This document shows positions 45,414-56,304 of a stretch of 64,000 nucleotides of DNA, in pieces. A program made the translations under genes and the position numbers. Location of the stretch: assembly GCF_004011695.2 (NCBI RefSeq), contig NC_082405.1, positions 2,975,001 to 3,039,000 on the forward strand. Reading direction: 5' to 3'. Under the pieces are notes generated by a model, which was given only the letters and a program-made list of their open reading frames with translations, was not told the origin of the DNA and ran no database searches. Source of the DNA: Ascochyta rabiei. Taxonomy: Eukaryota; Ascomycota; Dothideomycetes; Pleosporales; Didymellaceae. Positions within the stretch are counted from its first letter, which is position 1. Each line of letters begins with the position of its first letter.

Positions 45414-46142
45414 CTACAACTCGCACGACAGCTCGAAAGGGATCTCAAGGAGTTCCCATTTCGGCTCTGTCACCATCTCCTGATCTGGCGCCCTGTGTCC
45501 CCAGGCCTCATCCAACATCTTCTGCACGTTCTCGCTCGCCAGCCTCTTCATCTCCTCAGGCCACCAATCCTTCTCCATCCACTCACAAAACTGCGGCCTC
45601 ATGGCCTTCATCAGACCGGCTGCCTCCCTGACGTGCCTAGGATGCGTGGTCCATTTAATCGCATCGTAAGGTGCCCTTCCTTTTCCCTCTTTGCTGTACA
45701 TGACAGCCCAGAACTCGTCAGTACAAGGCTTGAAGCAGGAGTGATCAAGCGTGTCGAGGAAGATGGTGTTGGCGGTGATTGAAATGATTTCCGGGGTGGG
45801 AGAGCGCGGGGGTCCCCCTTCAGATTCCTCTTCGTTCCTCTCAAGATCCTCAAGAGTGGATCCAGCCCTTTCCTGACCAATCTCCGGGTCTTTGCACTTT
45901 TGCTTCTTCGAGGACCCTGCTTGCATGTCGGGGGCATCAGCCGTGTTCTTTCGTTTCGGTGCTGAAACTGTCGCCTTTTGGACTGCCTCTCCAGTCCCGG
46001 CCTTCTTTCGAGCGCTATATTTCTGCTTTGGCGCTCCAGCGGGCCGGATTGGCTTGTTGGTTATTGAATCTCTGGCATACACTGGGGGGCGGCCAGGCTT
46101 GCCCGTTTTCTCAGGAGGAACAATGTTCGATGTGGAAGACAT
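45414..46142 (-). CDS. AT-hook-like basic protein
   Basis: Single exon, 242 aa. The N terminus contains GKPGRPPVY, an AT-hook core (GRP in a basic setting), followed by Lys/Arg-rich runs with KRK and KKQK that look like nuclear localisation signals. After an acidic middle, the C-terminal 120 residues are folded-looking and Trp-rich: TDEFWAVMYSKEGKGRAPYD, then WTTHP, CEWMEKDWWPEEMKRL. The D-E-F-W-A start and the following P-Y/F ... T-x-P spacing are reminiscent of part 2 of paralogues A and B, but similarity is weak. Function unknown; minor-groove DNA binding is plausible. Confidence 0.7.
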   Translation of the reverse strand: MSSTSNIVPPEKTGKPGRPPVYARDSITNKPIRPAGAPKQKYSARKKAGTGEAVQKATVSAPKRKNTADAPDMQAGSSKKQKCKDPEIGQERAGSTLEDLERNEEESEGGPPRSPTPEIISITANTIFLDTLDHSCFKPCTDEFWAVMYSKEGKGRAPYDAIKWTTHPRHVREAAGLMKAMRPQFCEWMEKDWWPEEMKRLASENVQKMLDEAWGHRAPDQEMVTEPKWELLEIPFELSCEL

Positions 46143-47135
46143 GATGAATGTATGAATTGTGTATTCTGATGTTGAAAGTGTGTGAATGCAAGGATAGAGA
46201 ATTCCAGCGGATGCACAAGGGTTGAAATAGGAAGAAGAATATCTCGATAATACTGAAAAATGAATGAACCTGATTTCAAAATTCCAAAAGTGCTGCTATG
46301 TCGTGTGGAAAGGCATCCGGTTCGCTGAGCAAAGCTGTTTCCCACTTCTTTGGGACTTTTTCGAACCAAAGCAGTCAAGATAAGAAACGACGCTACAGCA
46401 ACCAAAGACCGTTTCTTGGTAGCCCAACAATGGTTCTAATATGGAGATCAATCAGCGTTCACAGATGGTTTCCTAATGGGGTTAGCCTTCCAGTATTTGA
46501 CGAACCAAACTACACATGTCTATTAAAATTACGTGAAGGCAGTCTCACTACCACATACGAATGCGCAGTACTAGAACGGTGCACTGAGACTCAATATGTA
46601 GGGAGCTAGTAGTACGTAACTTGCATGCAAGATGGCCACTCTTGACGCGCCATGCCTACCTCCTCGGAGTATTTAAGACCAACAAGTGCATCGCAGACTA
46701 GGTATGGACCGTTTTATCCCAACCAACAGCAACGAACCAGATCACCAACAAACCAGTTGGGTGAGATTGCGGGAAGAAAGCGACGGCCTTTCAACTAAGG
46801 CACCAAGACTAGTACAGGCCTCATGCGCTAGCAGAATGAAAATTTATGGCTATAGACATGCAACTGAATTGGATAACAGTATTGAGACTGGTTGCCAAAA
46901 ATTGGGCGAAACATCATCCAGGCTTCTACCGAGCCATCTCGCAATGGGACCTAGTCAGCCTTTGCAAGCCCATCCATGAGCAAAGGTTGCACTGCGCCTT
47001 GGGAATTAGCTTTGGCCAGATATCCACATCCTACGACCAGATTCCGCAAGACTTCTATGCTTTTATCTAAGAGCATGTTCTCTGAGTGGAAGTGCAAGAG
47101 AATCGCATCGAAGGGCCATGTGCCTGGTGACGCGC
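46143..47135. other. Intergenic region
   Basis: About 1 kb containing the promoter of the AT-hook gene at its left end and the 3' flank of the polyglutamine gene at its right end. Frames such as 46298-46609 (+) and 46846-47070 (+) carry no domain and no coherent splicing. Confidence 0.55.
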
Positions 47136-47992
47136 CTAAAGCCTGGTTGCGTGTGTCCCATCCATCGGCGTGTGCTGCTGCTGTGCCATTACCTTCTCCC
47201 TATATTCCTGCGCCTGCTGTATCACGTACTTCAAGTCCTTCAGCTCCCAGTAACACTGCCAGTTCTTCTTCGCATATTGGATAGCGAGACCTCGGTCACT
47301 GTTTGGCTCTGCCGGCATGGACTGGTTCGCGAGGAGGCCAGCCAGATAAATATTAGAACGCTCGCCGCGGCCGAGGGGAAAATACCAAAGGAACTCATTG
47401 TAGCTGTGGTAAAGAGCGTTCCCGTCGCTTTTCAGTTCTTTGCGCCGCATGTTGTATTGCCTTTTTCGCTGCTGGCGCTCACCCTCGAGCCATGCGCGTT
47501 CAGCGAGTTTGTTCTGCTGGCTCTTGTAGACACTAGTCAAGGGCGCTACCTTGTATTGCATGTTTGGTATTGAAGATTTCGTGCTTATAGGTCGTGGATT
47601 GTGCGTATGCTTGACTGGTGTAAGTTGTGGTGAAGGCAATTGGGTGACAGGTAGCGCCTTAGGCTTGGGAGTTGCCGATCTGTGGTACTGCTGAGAGAAC
47701 TGCTGCGTGGTTTTAACGATACCCGACGTATTGTGGATTGATGGTGTGATCATCATGAACGACTTGTGCTCGGGATGTGCGGCTTTGATCGTCGGTTGTG
47801 TATTTTGTGGAAGAAATGGTGTCGTAAAATCCATGGACGGATTGTTGCGTTGTCGGTAGTGAAAGTGATTGTGAAGCTGCCACTTTTGCTGATGCTGTCT
47901 CTGGTCGTGGTTTTGGGGTGTTCGTCGTTGTTGCTGCTGACTCATGTTTGCGCTCTGCTGTTGATACCGTTGAAGATACGGCTGACTCAATG

Positions 47993-48023
<31 letters not shown>

Positions 48024-48311
48024 ATAGTGATGCCGATGCATCGGATTCTCGCTGTGTCGATCCATCGTAGTAGGCCACGATTTGGGTTTGCCAGAATGGA
48101 AGCCAGGCTGCGCGTTCAAAAATGGGTTACAGCTCGTGACTTGTGGCGGCGCAAACAGCGTGGCTTGAGCGCCCATGTTTGAGCCTAGCTCAGGATTGGC
48201 AGGCAGCATGGGTAGGTTGGAGTAGCTCGAAATCGGGTTCGACTGCGTTTGGAAAGCTGTAGCGTAGCTCTGCTGAGAAGTGAGGTTATTGGCGTAGTGA
48301 GTCTCGTCAAT
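47136..48311 (-). CDS. Glutamine-rich uncharacterised protein, 5' end incomplete
   Basis: The main exon is open from a splice acceptor (TTTGTAG, ending 48312) to the stop at 47136, about 391 codons; the first internal Met is at 48209. The N-terminal half is Gln/His/Pro/Ser-rich with a run of ten Gln, like disordered transcription co-regulators. The C-terminal 120 residues are charged and helical-looking (KLAERAWLEGERQQRKRQYNM, then YHSYNEFLWYFPLGRG). The first exon is not certain. One possibility is a six-codon exon starting at 48466 (MYAPTI) spliced to IDETHYANN, using a weak GTCTGC donor. Function unknown. Confidence 0.65.
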
Positions 48312-48841
48312 CTACAAACAAGATCGCGAAATACTCAAGTTAAGGTGAGTGGGGCAAAGACGTGTGTAGTGATAACGATCATGCTTGGAGAAAGCAGACA
48401 GTTCACCGGGCGAACAATAGGTGAAGTTGAATATCACGACTAGCAGACGATAGTTGGTGCGTACATTTCTTTATTGCCATTTGCGAAGTTGATCCAGAGA
48501 TTGCTCGTCCCTACTCTGGAAGCTGGCCCCGAGAGCAAACTGCAAGCAAAGCTGCGCACGGCAATCGCTTGGTTATCTCTAATACTTCAAACGACGCAAG
48601 CCGCGGTCATACCCCATCATTTTCTTTCAAACCGCACACACGTAATGTAAGATACCAAACATTTTAGTCTCATCGCATCCTGCCACCTTCATCCGTTTTC
48701 AACAGCCGGCCCCCAGCATAAAAAGACCCAGAAGTAGCTCATAATCAATTTAGTCTTCTCTCGCCTTCTTTTATGCTTGATTCTTCGAGAACCATCCGTA
48801 ATGCATGTTCTTCAAGCTTTGAATGCCATGTCTTTGACACT
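48312..48841. other. Spacer between two minus-strand genes
   Basis: 530 bp that must contain the promoter and missing 5' exon of the Gln-rich gene and the 3' flank of paralogue C. Nothing else recognised. Confidence 0.5.
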
Positions 48842-50991
48842 TCACTCGTCGGCATCACTGTTCAGGTCGCGCAAAGCATTCACAGCTGTGAAACCAATCG
48901 AACCAGAAGACTGAGTCGTGTTCGATTTGCGCTTCGCCAGCGGAGAAGGCGAAAGTGGAGCTCCGTTTTCGCTCCACTCATCATCGGTATCATCTTCTTT
49001 GATGTGCTCATGATTCTGCGGTTCAGGAGCTACATCGGAAAGATTAGGAGACGACGGGTGCTGAGGAACATTTCCGTCCTGGAGATCGACGGCGAGCTGC
49101 CACACATTAGAGGTAGTATACGGCGCATTGTGCTCAGCACAGTACTTCACGCAGGCTGTGAAGATACCAGCATTCTCTCCATCGGGGTGCTGCTTGAGAT
49201 TGGCGCACAATGCGCGAATGTAGTAATCGACAGATTCATCGTCGTCTGGACGAATGAGATCGGTAGCTTTGCAGTCATCAGCCTCTGCGTACACGGCGCG
49301 TTGCTCTTCTTCCCACTCGTTGCCGTATTGCCTCTTCCCGCTCTTGATAGCGGTGGTACACTTGACGGAGCAGGTATTACGGAGATATGGTGGCTCGACC
49401 TCACGGTGGTCGTTAAGCGCTTGAACGATCGACGCTGGGCCCCAGCCGCGAGCGTACAAGCGCAGTGATACCATCGGTTTCGATAGCGAATTGAAGAAGT
49501 AGACGATCACCTCAGTATCCGTCAGTGGTACCATAGGTAGCAGAACGTTGGCCGGGGGAATGAACCTATTGAGGTTGTGAATATCCCTCTTATTGATCGA
49601 TGTTGTAGTCCTCTTGTATGAGTCGGGGGGACCGATCCTACCCGGTGTGTAAGGTGTTCTGGGAGTGTTCAGGAATGCGGCTGCCACAGCCGAGGAAGAT
49701 GCAGGCTGAAGAGCCTGTATTTGGTCAAATGGGATACAGATGTTCGCGGTGCGGAGCACTTACCGAGGGCATCGGAGTGGGCAGACCAAGTCCCAGAGGC
49801 ACTCCGTTCTCCTTGCCAGGAATGTTCACCTGCAGCTTCTTCCGGTACTTGGTTCTGCCAGGCATTGTTACGCCTTCTGCTGCGAACGCATCGGCTACAG
49901 GACGCTTTGCGGAACTGTTGTCGAGCTTTTGTTTCTGACTCAGCCTGGAGAAAGGGCTGCGATTGTTATTTTCAGGGAGACCATCGTTGACTGTGCCTGA
50001 GGGCGCCTGTACTGGGAGACTTGGCACGGCATGGCTTGCAGCGATAGAGCGAAAGTACGCGTTGTCGTGCTCGAGTTGAGCAACGCGCGCGTCGAGCTTG
50101 TGCATTGTGGAGTGCATGTGCCGGTTGAAATCAGCCAGCTCGCTGATGACGACGTGCTGCTTGTCAACTAAGATTATCAGCACGCTAAGAAAACCAACTA
50201 TGGTAGACTGCTGACCTTTTTGTTGAGTCGCGAAGTTCGAGTCTTGGAGGATCTGCGTATAAACTTGTTGAGTCTGGTACTCGTTGCGTGTTAACGTGAC
50301 CATGTCAGGTATTCCTGCTGGCGAGAGTCAATGACTGCTGTGTTTCAGATGTAGCGAACACTGTTTAACACATACCGGGAAATAGCATGTTTGTATTGAA
50401 CATGCTCATGTCTCCTTCTGCGACATCGCCAGTCGCGTTGCATTGATCGAACGGGAATCCCTCCATGGCTGCCGTGTGCGCGTTATGTCGTGAATATGTG
50501 CGTAGAGGAAAGCCGTGACTCAAGATTCGAGTCAAACGTGTGGAATTGTGGCCTGCCAAAACGAGGTGATTTGGGTGTGTTTGGATGGACGCGACTGTTT
50601 GTTTTGGTAGCGGCGGGGCCGAAATCGCTTGAGATGAAAGCGACGACAACACTGACGGCGTAATGGCACGTGGACTATCCGCCACACCAGCCCCTCTAGC
50701 CTTGTAATTGCATGAAAAGCCCTTGCGATATGTGGCTGGTGCCGGCAGCGCAGCGAGGTCGGCAGCGAAACGGTACAGCTCCGTGGATAGCATCTTTGTC
50801 TTCACCTGAACGGGTGGCTTCGATCGCGGTGATGGCTTTAGTGGTACAGAAGACTTCGTATCGCAGTCGCCATTGCGAGTCGGCGCTAAAAGAGCGTGCA
50901 TAGAGGTTATGGCTCCTCTTGTGCGTCGTGAGGGTATAGCTGCGAGCGGCTGCTCAGGGCTCACTTCCCTTTTGATCACAGGAGTGATCAT
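48842..50991 (-). CDS. Paralogue C of the uncharacterised family, with coiled coil
   Basis: Exons 50991-50376, 50314-50216, 50167-49764 and 49714-48842 join in frame to 663 aa. The N-terminal third is disordered (Pro/Ser/Arg-rich) and starts with VIKRE, a possible SUMOylation site. Exons 2-3 encode a predicted coiled coil (about residues 235-280: ISELADFNRHMHSTMHKLDA). The last exon carries part 1 of the family seen in A and B: PLTDTEVIVYFFNSL, ALNDHREVE, a Cys/Lys-rich middle, then DDDESVDYYIRALCANLKQHPDGENA and FTACVKYCAEH (equivalent to LTRCVDYALKH of A). Part 2 is not present. Intron 2 is 48 nt, stop-free and in frame, so an unspliced isoform is possible. Function unknown. Confidence 0.75.
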
Positions 50992-52552
50992 TGTGTTCTC
51001 CAGCAGTCAGTATAGTACTATAGTTGAGGTTGAAGAACGTTGGATCGCGTCCACCGGAGAAATTTGCCAATAGGTGCTCGCAGCCGTCTGTGCACCTCGC
51101 CGTTGTAACGGTTGCAGCAGCGGTGAGAGTGAAGCTGGCTGCCGCCTGGCGCCTGGCGTACACACTCCGTTGCACGATCAAGAAACATAGTTGATAAAGA
51201 GCGGTGTTGGAGATGGTCGTGCTGAGCGAGTGTCATGAGCGCGAAGACGTAATTAGACTGCGGCGGCCCCAGGCTGAGGAAAGCGCAAGTGGATCGTGTC
51301 ACGTGCGTGAAGGAGAGTGACAGGGTGAGAGGTCACGCTCTGATGGAACATGAAGCCAACATCGCCAACGCCCACTGTAGGCCAGACAGAATTGCCGCTA
51401 GAATCCAGCTGACAAGGAGAAAGAAGAAGGAAACAAACAGAGAAAGCATCCCACTGACATCACTCGTTGCGGACAACCTCAATATCGCCGGACCGATCTA
51501 TATCACCAGGAACCGAATTCTTCAGCCTGACCTAACCTCTGTCACAATACCTCAGCAACCTCTTTCATGCTTGCTCCATCAAGCATGAGTGAGTTCGGTA
51601 TCTGAAGACTAATTATTTTTCTCGTCCAGCTACCAATCTCCGCTACGACAATGGAGTCGATGCAGAGATCTACCAGACTATTCCTTCGGAGGAAGTTACA
51701 GTTGTCGTCGTGAGCTGCTCATCAACCTTTCCGCGTATGGATGACTTGCGTTTTGGTGTGACGTCGCGGAAACCACTAAGTAGGTAACGGGTCATGGATA
51801 CGAACTGGAGCACCGCTCAGCTGGGATAGCACGTCGTCAATCGTCTGCAATACAAGGTGTTACTGGACGCTATGCTGCCCTCACGGCATTGCAATATCAA
51901 CTTTGATGGGCAGATAAGTGAGTAAGCCCAGAGGAACACAGTTCACAGTAAGCCAATGGTACTGTCATTTGACGCGTTTGTAATGCACGCGTCGGGCATA
52001 CGGGAGGCAGAGAAGATTTGGGTAGAATTGTTGATGAGCAGCACGTGTGTGTCTCCTGGTCCTGTAAAATCGACTTTGGCTGGAGGATGAGTACAGACGT
52101 ACAATCGAACGAGTGATGGTGTGAAGAAGCGTGACGTCGAAGTGTCGAGCTCGTCATTGCTGGTGGCGCTAGTCTCAATCCATTCGCCGTAACTTCCTTC
52201 TCCTCACAAAACCACTCGTTTTGATCACTCTCATTTACGCACATTAGTCTTCTCTCAAAACAAGGATACACCAAAGAGCACCATTGACCAAAAATACCAC
52301 GACGACCAGCAGCATGCCCACGCAACTCCTCGCATCTGCATGTGCCGAGGCTAAACTCCGCATATCTGTCTATCGATAAGATAGCACCCACCTCAAGCAC
52401 CACATCACAGCTGTGTCTTTCCTTGAAGTCTTGATTTCAGGAGCCAAAGCCTATAGTGGTCGATTGCTGTTCTTATCATCATCTGGCGGCATTAGCTGCA
52501 CCTTCCCAACACCGCACATCATCAAGACCCCCCCCCCCCCCAACAGCCCTAC
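50992..52552. other. Mostly empty 1.5 kb, one small gene candidate
   Basis: Upstream of paralogue C (-) and of the reductase (+), so both promoters are here. A C11 run lies at about 52530-52540. The only coding hint is the two-exon candidate at 51567-51715. Other frames are unsupported. Confidence 0.5.
51567..51715 (+). CDS. Possible small two-exon gene fragment
   Basis: ATG at 51567 gives MLAPSSM; a GTGAGT...CCAG intron (51589-51629) joins it to TNLRYDNGVDAEIYQTIPSE followed by a Val-rich end and another GTGAGC donor. Splice sites and codon pattern look genuine, but no further exon or stop could be placed and no family is recognised. It may be a gene remnant. Confidence 0.3.
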
Positions 52553-53569
52553 ATGCCAACGAACGTCCTCATAGTAGGCGCCGGCGCGATTGGCGCCTTC
52601 TACGCCTCGCGCCTTGCTCTTGTCCCCAGCCTCTCCGTCTCAGTTATCTGCCGCAGCAACTACAAGGCTGTCAAAGCAAATGGCTTCCAAGTTACGTCAC
52701 CCCAGTACGGCGACTACACCTTCACACCGACCCACACGTTCCCCAACCCGGACGCCGCGCGCAAAGAGAAGATCCAATGGGACTACATCGTCGTCTCGAC
52801 CAAAGCACTCCCCGATGTCAGCGATGATTCAGAGATACTAGAAGGACTGGTTGGAAACGAGACCGCCATCGTGCTGATCCAGAACGGGCTTGGCGTTGAA
52901 GAGCCCTACGCGCGCCGCTTCCCAGGCGCAGCGATATGTAGCGCTGTCACAATCGCAACCTGCGCGCAGCCCTCTCATGGACAGATTAAACACAACCGCT
53001 GGACACGCATAAACAGCGGCCCCTACCTGCCACATCTCGATACAGGCAAACCCAAACCCACGGACCGCGCCGCCGAAGACAAGAACCGCGCCTTCATCGC
53101 CGCGCTCCTCGAAGGCGGCATCAAAGACGCAAGCGCCTACACACACGCAAAACTGCAACTAGTCCGCTGGCACAAAATCGCCATCAACGCCTCGATGAAC
53201 CCGTCTTCGGTTCTCACGCTCGGCTCCACCAACCACGCCATGAGCAACGATGCTGAGCTACAACGACACCTGAAAGGCGTGATGCAGGAGATTCTCGACA
53301 CGGCGCCCAAAGTGCTCGGCCAGCCACTACCCGCAGACTTTGCCACGCCCGATGCCATTATCCGATCCACGCAGCGCAACACCAGCGGCAGCAAGCCCAG
53401 CATGGCCATGGACTGGGAGCAAGGGAAGCGCATGGAGATTGAGGTGATTCTGGGCAATCCGATACGGATTGCGAGGGAGCGGGGGTTCGAGATGCCGCGG
53501 TTGCAGACGCTGTATGCGCTGGTGAGGATGGCGCAGGAGGTGCGGGAGAAGAGCAAGGCGAAGTTGTGA
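52553..53569 (+). CDS. Ketopantoate reductase family (ApbA/PanE)
   Basis: Single exon, 338 aa, typical length. The N-terminal NADP(H) Rossmann motif VLIVGAGAIGAF is at residues 5-16, and DYIVVSTKALPD and LIQNGLGVE are the conserved strands around the cofactor. The catalytic region has WHKIAINASMNPSSVLT, with Lys208 and Asn212 as the expected active-site residues, and SMAMDWEQGKRMEIE near the C terminus supplies the catalytic glutamate. Canonical members reduce 2-dehydropantoate to pantoate in vitamin B5/CoA synthesis. Fungi have several paralogues of unknown substrate, so the exact role is uncertain. The gene is convergent with the phospholipase gene. Confidence 0.88.
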   Translation: MPTNVLIVGAGAIGAFYASRLALVPSLSVSVICRSNYKAVKANGFQVTSPQYGDYTFTPTHTFPNPDAARKEKIQWDYIVVSTKALPDVSDDSEILEGLVGNETAIVLIQNGLGVEEPYARRFPGAAICSAVTIATCAQPSHGQIKHNRWTRINSGPYLPHLDTGKPKPTDRAAEDKNRAFIAALLEGGIKDASAYTHAKLQLVRWHKIAINASMNPSSVLTLGSTNHAMSNDAELQRHLKGVMQEILDTAPKVLGQPLPADFATPDAIIRSTQRNTSGSKPSMAMDWEQGKRMEIEVILGNPIRIARERGFEMPRLQTLYALVRMAQEVREKSKAKL

Positions 53570-53628
53570 TGAAAGAGTTGAATACAGCGAATTCGTGAAT
53601 GATACACATGAAGAGTATACTGTTAGAG

Positions 53629-53632
<4 letters not shown>

Positions 53633-53659
<27 letters not shown>
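53633..53659. repeat. A27 homopolymer
   Basis: An uninterrupted run of 27 A in the 160 bp spacer between the convergent reductase and phospholipase genes, probably in a 3' untranslated region. Slippage is the simplest origin. Confidence 0.9.
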
Positions 53660-53662
<3 letters not shown>

Positions 53663-53729
53663 AAGGTGCTTTCATTCTCAGCCCAGTGGGTATCATGCAA
53701 CATCAAACTCTCCCTCCTCTCCAAACAAC

Positions 53730-56304
53730 CTAAGTAAAATGATCCCCATGATCACTCTCCCCCATGCGATGCCCCGCAACCCTCCCTTGACTAAGTCTCC
53801 ACCTCCACCGCCTCTCCTTCTCCCTCTTCTCCGCCTCCTCCCTCAACTTCTTCTTGCGCTCATAGACAGCCCTAATAGTGCGCTTCGTCCTTTCGGCACC
53901 CTCATCGTAGTTGGTGCGGGCAAGCTGCACCACGCTATCGATCTGCTCGGGAGTGTAGACAAAGTTCCAGGTGCTCATGAAGTCGCTGGAGCGGGGGTCG
54001 ACGCCGGGGCACTTTGGGTTGGCGAGGAAGGGGAAGTAGACGACGGTGATGCCCGAGTGTTCGTGCATGAGTTCCCAGTCGGCTTCGACTTGTTTCGACG
54101 CTGGGGGTTCTTCTTTGGAGAAGCGTTCTTCGGTGGAGCCGACCCAGATGTTGCAGAAGCTTAGGTCTTTGTGCTGCTTTTTGTTGGAGGCGTCTTGGGC
54201 TTTGGCTTCGTTGATCTTGGCGTTCGCTTGCGCTTCTGTGTTGGCTTGCGCTTCGTCTAGGTCGTTTTGGATTTGTTCCTCAGTTTCGTCGGATGGGGGC
54301 CAGCCGGCGCCCACGGGCCAGCCTTTGATGCCGCGCTGCCGTGCGTAGCCGTCGGCTACTTTGAGCCAGTTGTCGGTGCGGACGTCGGCGCTGGCATCGA
54401 ATGCGATGAGGACGTCAACGTCGCGGCCAGGGCGGAGGAGAGGGTAGATGGGGAGGTTGTTGGACATGCCGGCGTCCATGAACTGGAAGTTGTTGTGCGT
54501 GAAGATGCTCTCGGGACAAGAGGGTGGGAGTAGTTCGCGCATGCCCAGGGCGTAGTTGGGTATCGAGGCGGGGTCGATGGGGTGGACTTTGACAAGGTCT
54601 TCGTCGCGCTCGGAGATCATGGCATCGATGGCAGCGAAGCCTGCGAGTCCGCGCAGAAAAGGGCCCACCTCCCTGTAGTAGTGTGAAAGCGTGGCACAGA
54701 AAGCAGAGCCCCAGATGCCCATGAGCATTGGCACACGCACTTCTGGCAGGGCCAGGCCGTTGTCGCGCCACACAGTGCGTCCGTTTTCGAACTTGCGGCC
54801 CATGGCCCAGGTTGGAATACCGGCCGACAGTTCCTCGCACCACATCTCGTATGGGGTGAACTCGAACCACTGGAACCACGCCTCCCTCCTCGCTTTGGCC
54901 TCGGCAGCGATGGGATCTTTCGTATCCATTTGCTCAGCGAGCGGTATCTCGTGGCGCACGGCGGTGTAGATGGGCAGAGGCTGCGATCCATCGTCGGTAA
55001 AGCGTCGCTGGTTGGACACCTTGAAGTCGTACGCGCTAACGGACAGCTCGCCCTTTGGTACCAGCAAGCGTGCGGCAAGCAGCGCGCCGTAGATGTCGAC
55101 GATGCCAAAGTCGGCGTCAGGCACGCCCTTGGCCTTCTCTACAAGTCCGCTCAGAAGATATTTGTTCGTCGGCGCACTGACAAGGAGCTCGAGGGCGTCT
55201 GGAGGGAACGCGATGTGCACGCCGAGTCGATTCTTCAGGTGGCGGATGAGTTTCGCATGGCTGCGCTGGGTGATGTCGGAGTAGTAGAGCGTTTGAAGCC
55301 AGCAGCTTCCACTGACGCCCGCCGTGTAGGTGACGCAGTCGAAGAGGCCATGCTCCTTGGCTGAGAGATAGGAAGCGGTGCCCGCGACAAGAGCGCGCAG
55401 ACCTCCGCCAGAGCCGCACATGGCTATGACAGGGACGTCGTCGGGGTGGATGGTGGCCTCTGGGATGTCGAGATAACGGGCGAGGGCAGCCTTTGTGAAC
55501 AGCGACCTCTTCTCGCGGAACGACAGCTCCTCGTCGCAGAGCTGGTCTGAGACGCGCACCGAGGCGTCCCAGGTGATCTCGGGGTTCGTCTCGGGGTCGT
55601 TTGCCTCGTACCAGATCTCCTCTGCCAACGAACCCGGGGCCATGGACAGCTCGTTCTGCAGCTTCTTGATGAAGCCAGGCAGGACTTTGGCCCAGTGGGG
55701 GATGACATAGTCGAGGATGGAGTCGCCAATGTATGTGACGGACGTGGTGGGGCTCGCGAGGCTGCTCGAGATGGTCTGCCAGGCTGATTTGACGCCTCCC
55801 GCCTTGTCCTCCTCTCCGCTGTAGCCCTGCGCGATTCGTGTCTGCGATGGGGCGTCCTGCTCGCCGGGTCTGTCTTGATCCGGCCCGCTCTTCTCCCGCT
55901 CGGCTTTCTGTGCGGCGCTCGAGCTGCTGCGCTTCTGCGAGCGAGATACAGCGGGGCTCCACGACGACCACGCCGACGGCGCATCGAGCTGTATGGGCCG
56001 GGACGAGGCGTAGTAGCCGGCGCCGAGGGTCGCGAGGAGGACAGGGGGCCCGTAGCGAAGCGAGTAGGTAGAGGCGCTGGACCGCGGACAAGTGCTGGCG
56101 GTTGAATGCAGCCTGGGCCGTCAGCGCGTGTGTTTACGAAGCACAGCCATGGCTGTAGCTGTGGCTGTAGCTGTGGCTGTAGCTGTGGCTGTAGCTGTGG
56201 CTGTAGCTATAGCTATACAACTGTAGTGCCGGGTCTGCTCACCTGCGACGCGTCCCCCGCAGCCAGAGCTGGCCGAGGTCGCGCGCATTGCCAAAGCGCG
56301 CCAT
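53730..56304 (-). CDS. Cytosolic PLA2-type phospholipase with mitochondrial-type leader
   Basis: Exons 56304-56243 and 56112-53730 (130 nt intron); 814 aa. The catalytic core has the oxyanion motif CGSGGGLRA (about residues 253-261), nucleophile Ser288 in AGVSGSCW, and catalytic Asp567 in FMDAGMSNNLP, the Ser-Asp dyad of the lysophospholipase/cPLA2 fold. The N terminus (MARFGNARDLGQLWLRGTRRR) is Arg-rich without acids after position 10, followed by a short hydrophobic segment (PPVLLATLGAGYYA), as in proteins sent to mitochondrial membranes. It probably releases fatty acids or lysophospholipids there. The C terminus is a charged coiled-coil-like tail. Translation could also begin downstream (Met178), giving a cytosolic form. 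Confidence 0.87.
56151..56208. repeat. 12 bp tandem repeat in phospholipase intron 1
   Basis: Nearly five copies of GGCTGTAGCTGT lie inside the 130 nt first intron of the phospholipase gene, filling almost half of it. Copy-number change would alter intron length without touching the coding sequence. Confidence 0.93.

Noticed and set aside
51289..51588. 99-codon plus-strand frame
   Set aside because: No domain, ends at the splice donor used by a better-looking frame, and the composition is not protein-like.
53633..53659. Retroposed element tail (also considered for T27 at 5558-5584)
   Set aside because: No element body or flanking target duplication can be seen; homopolymer slippage is sufficient.
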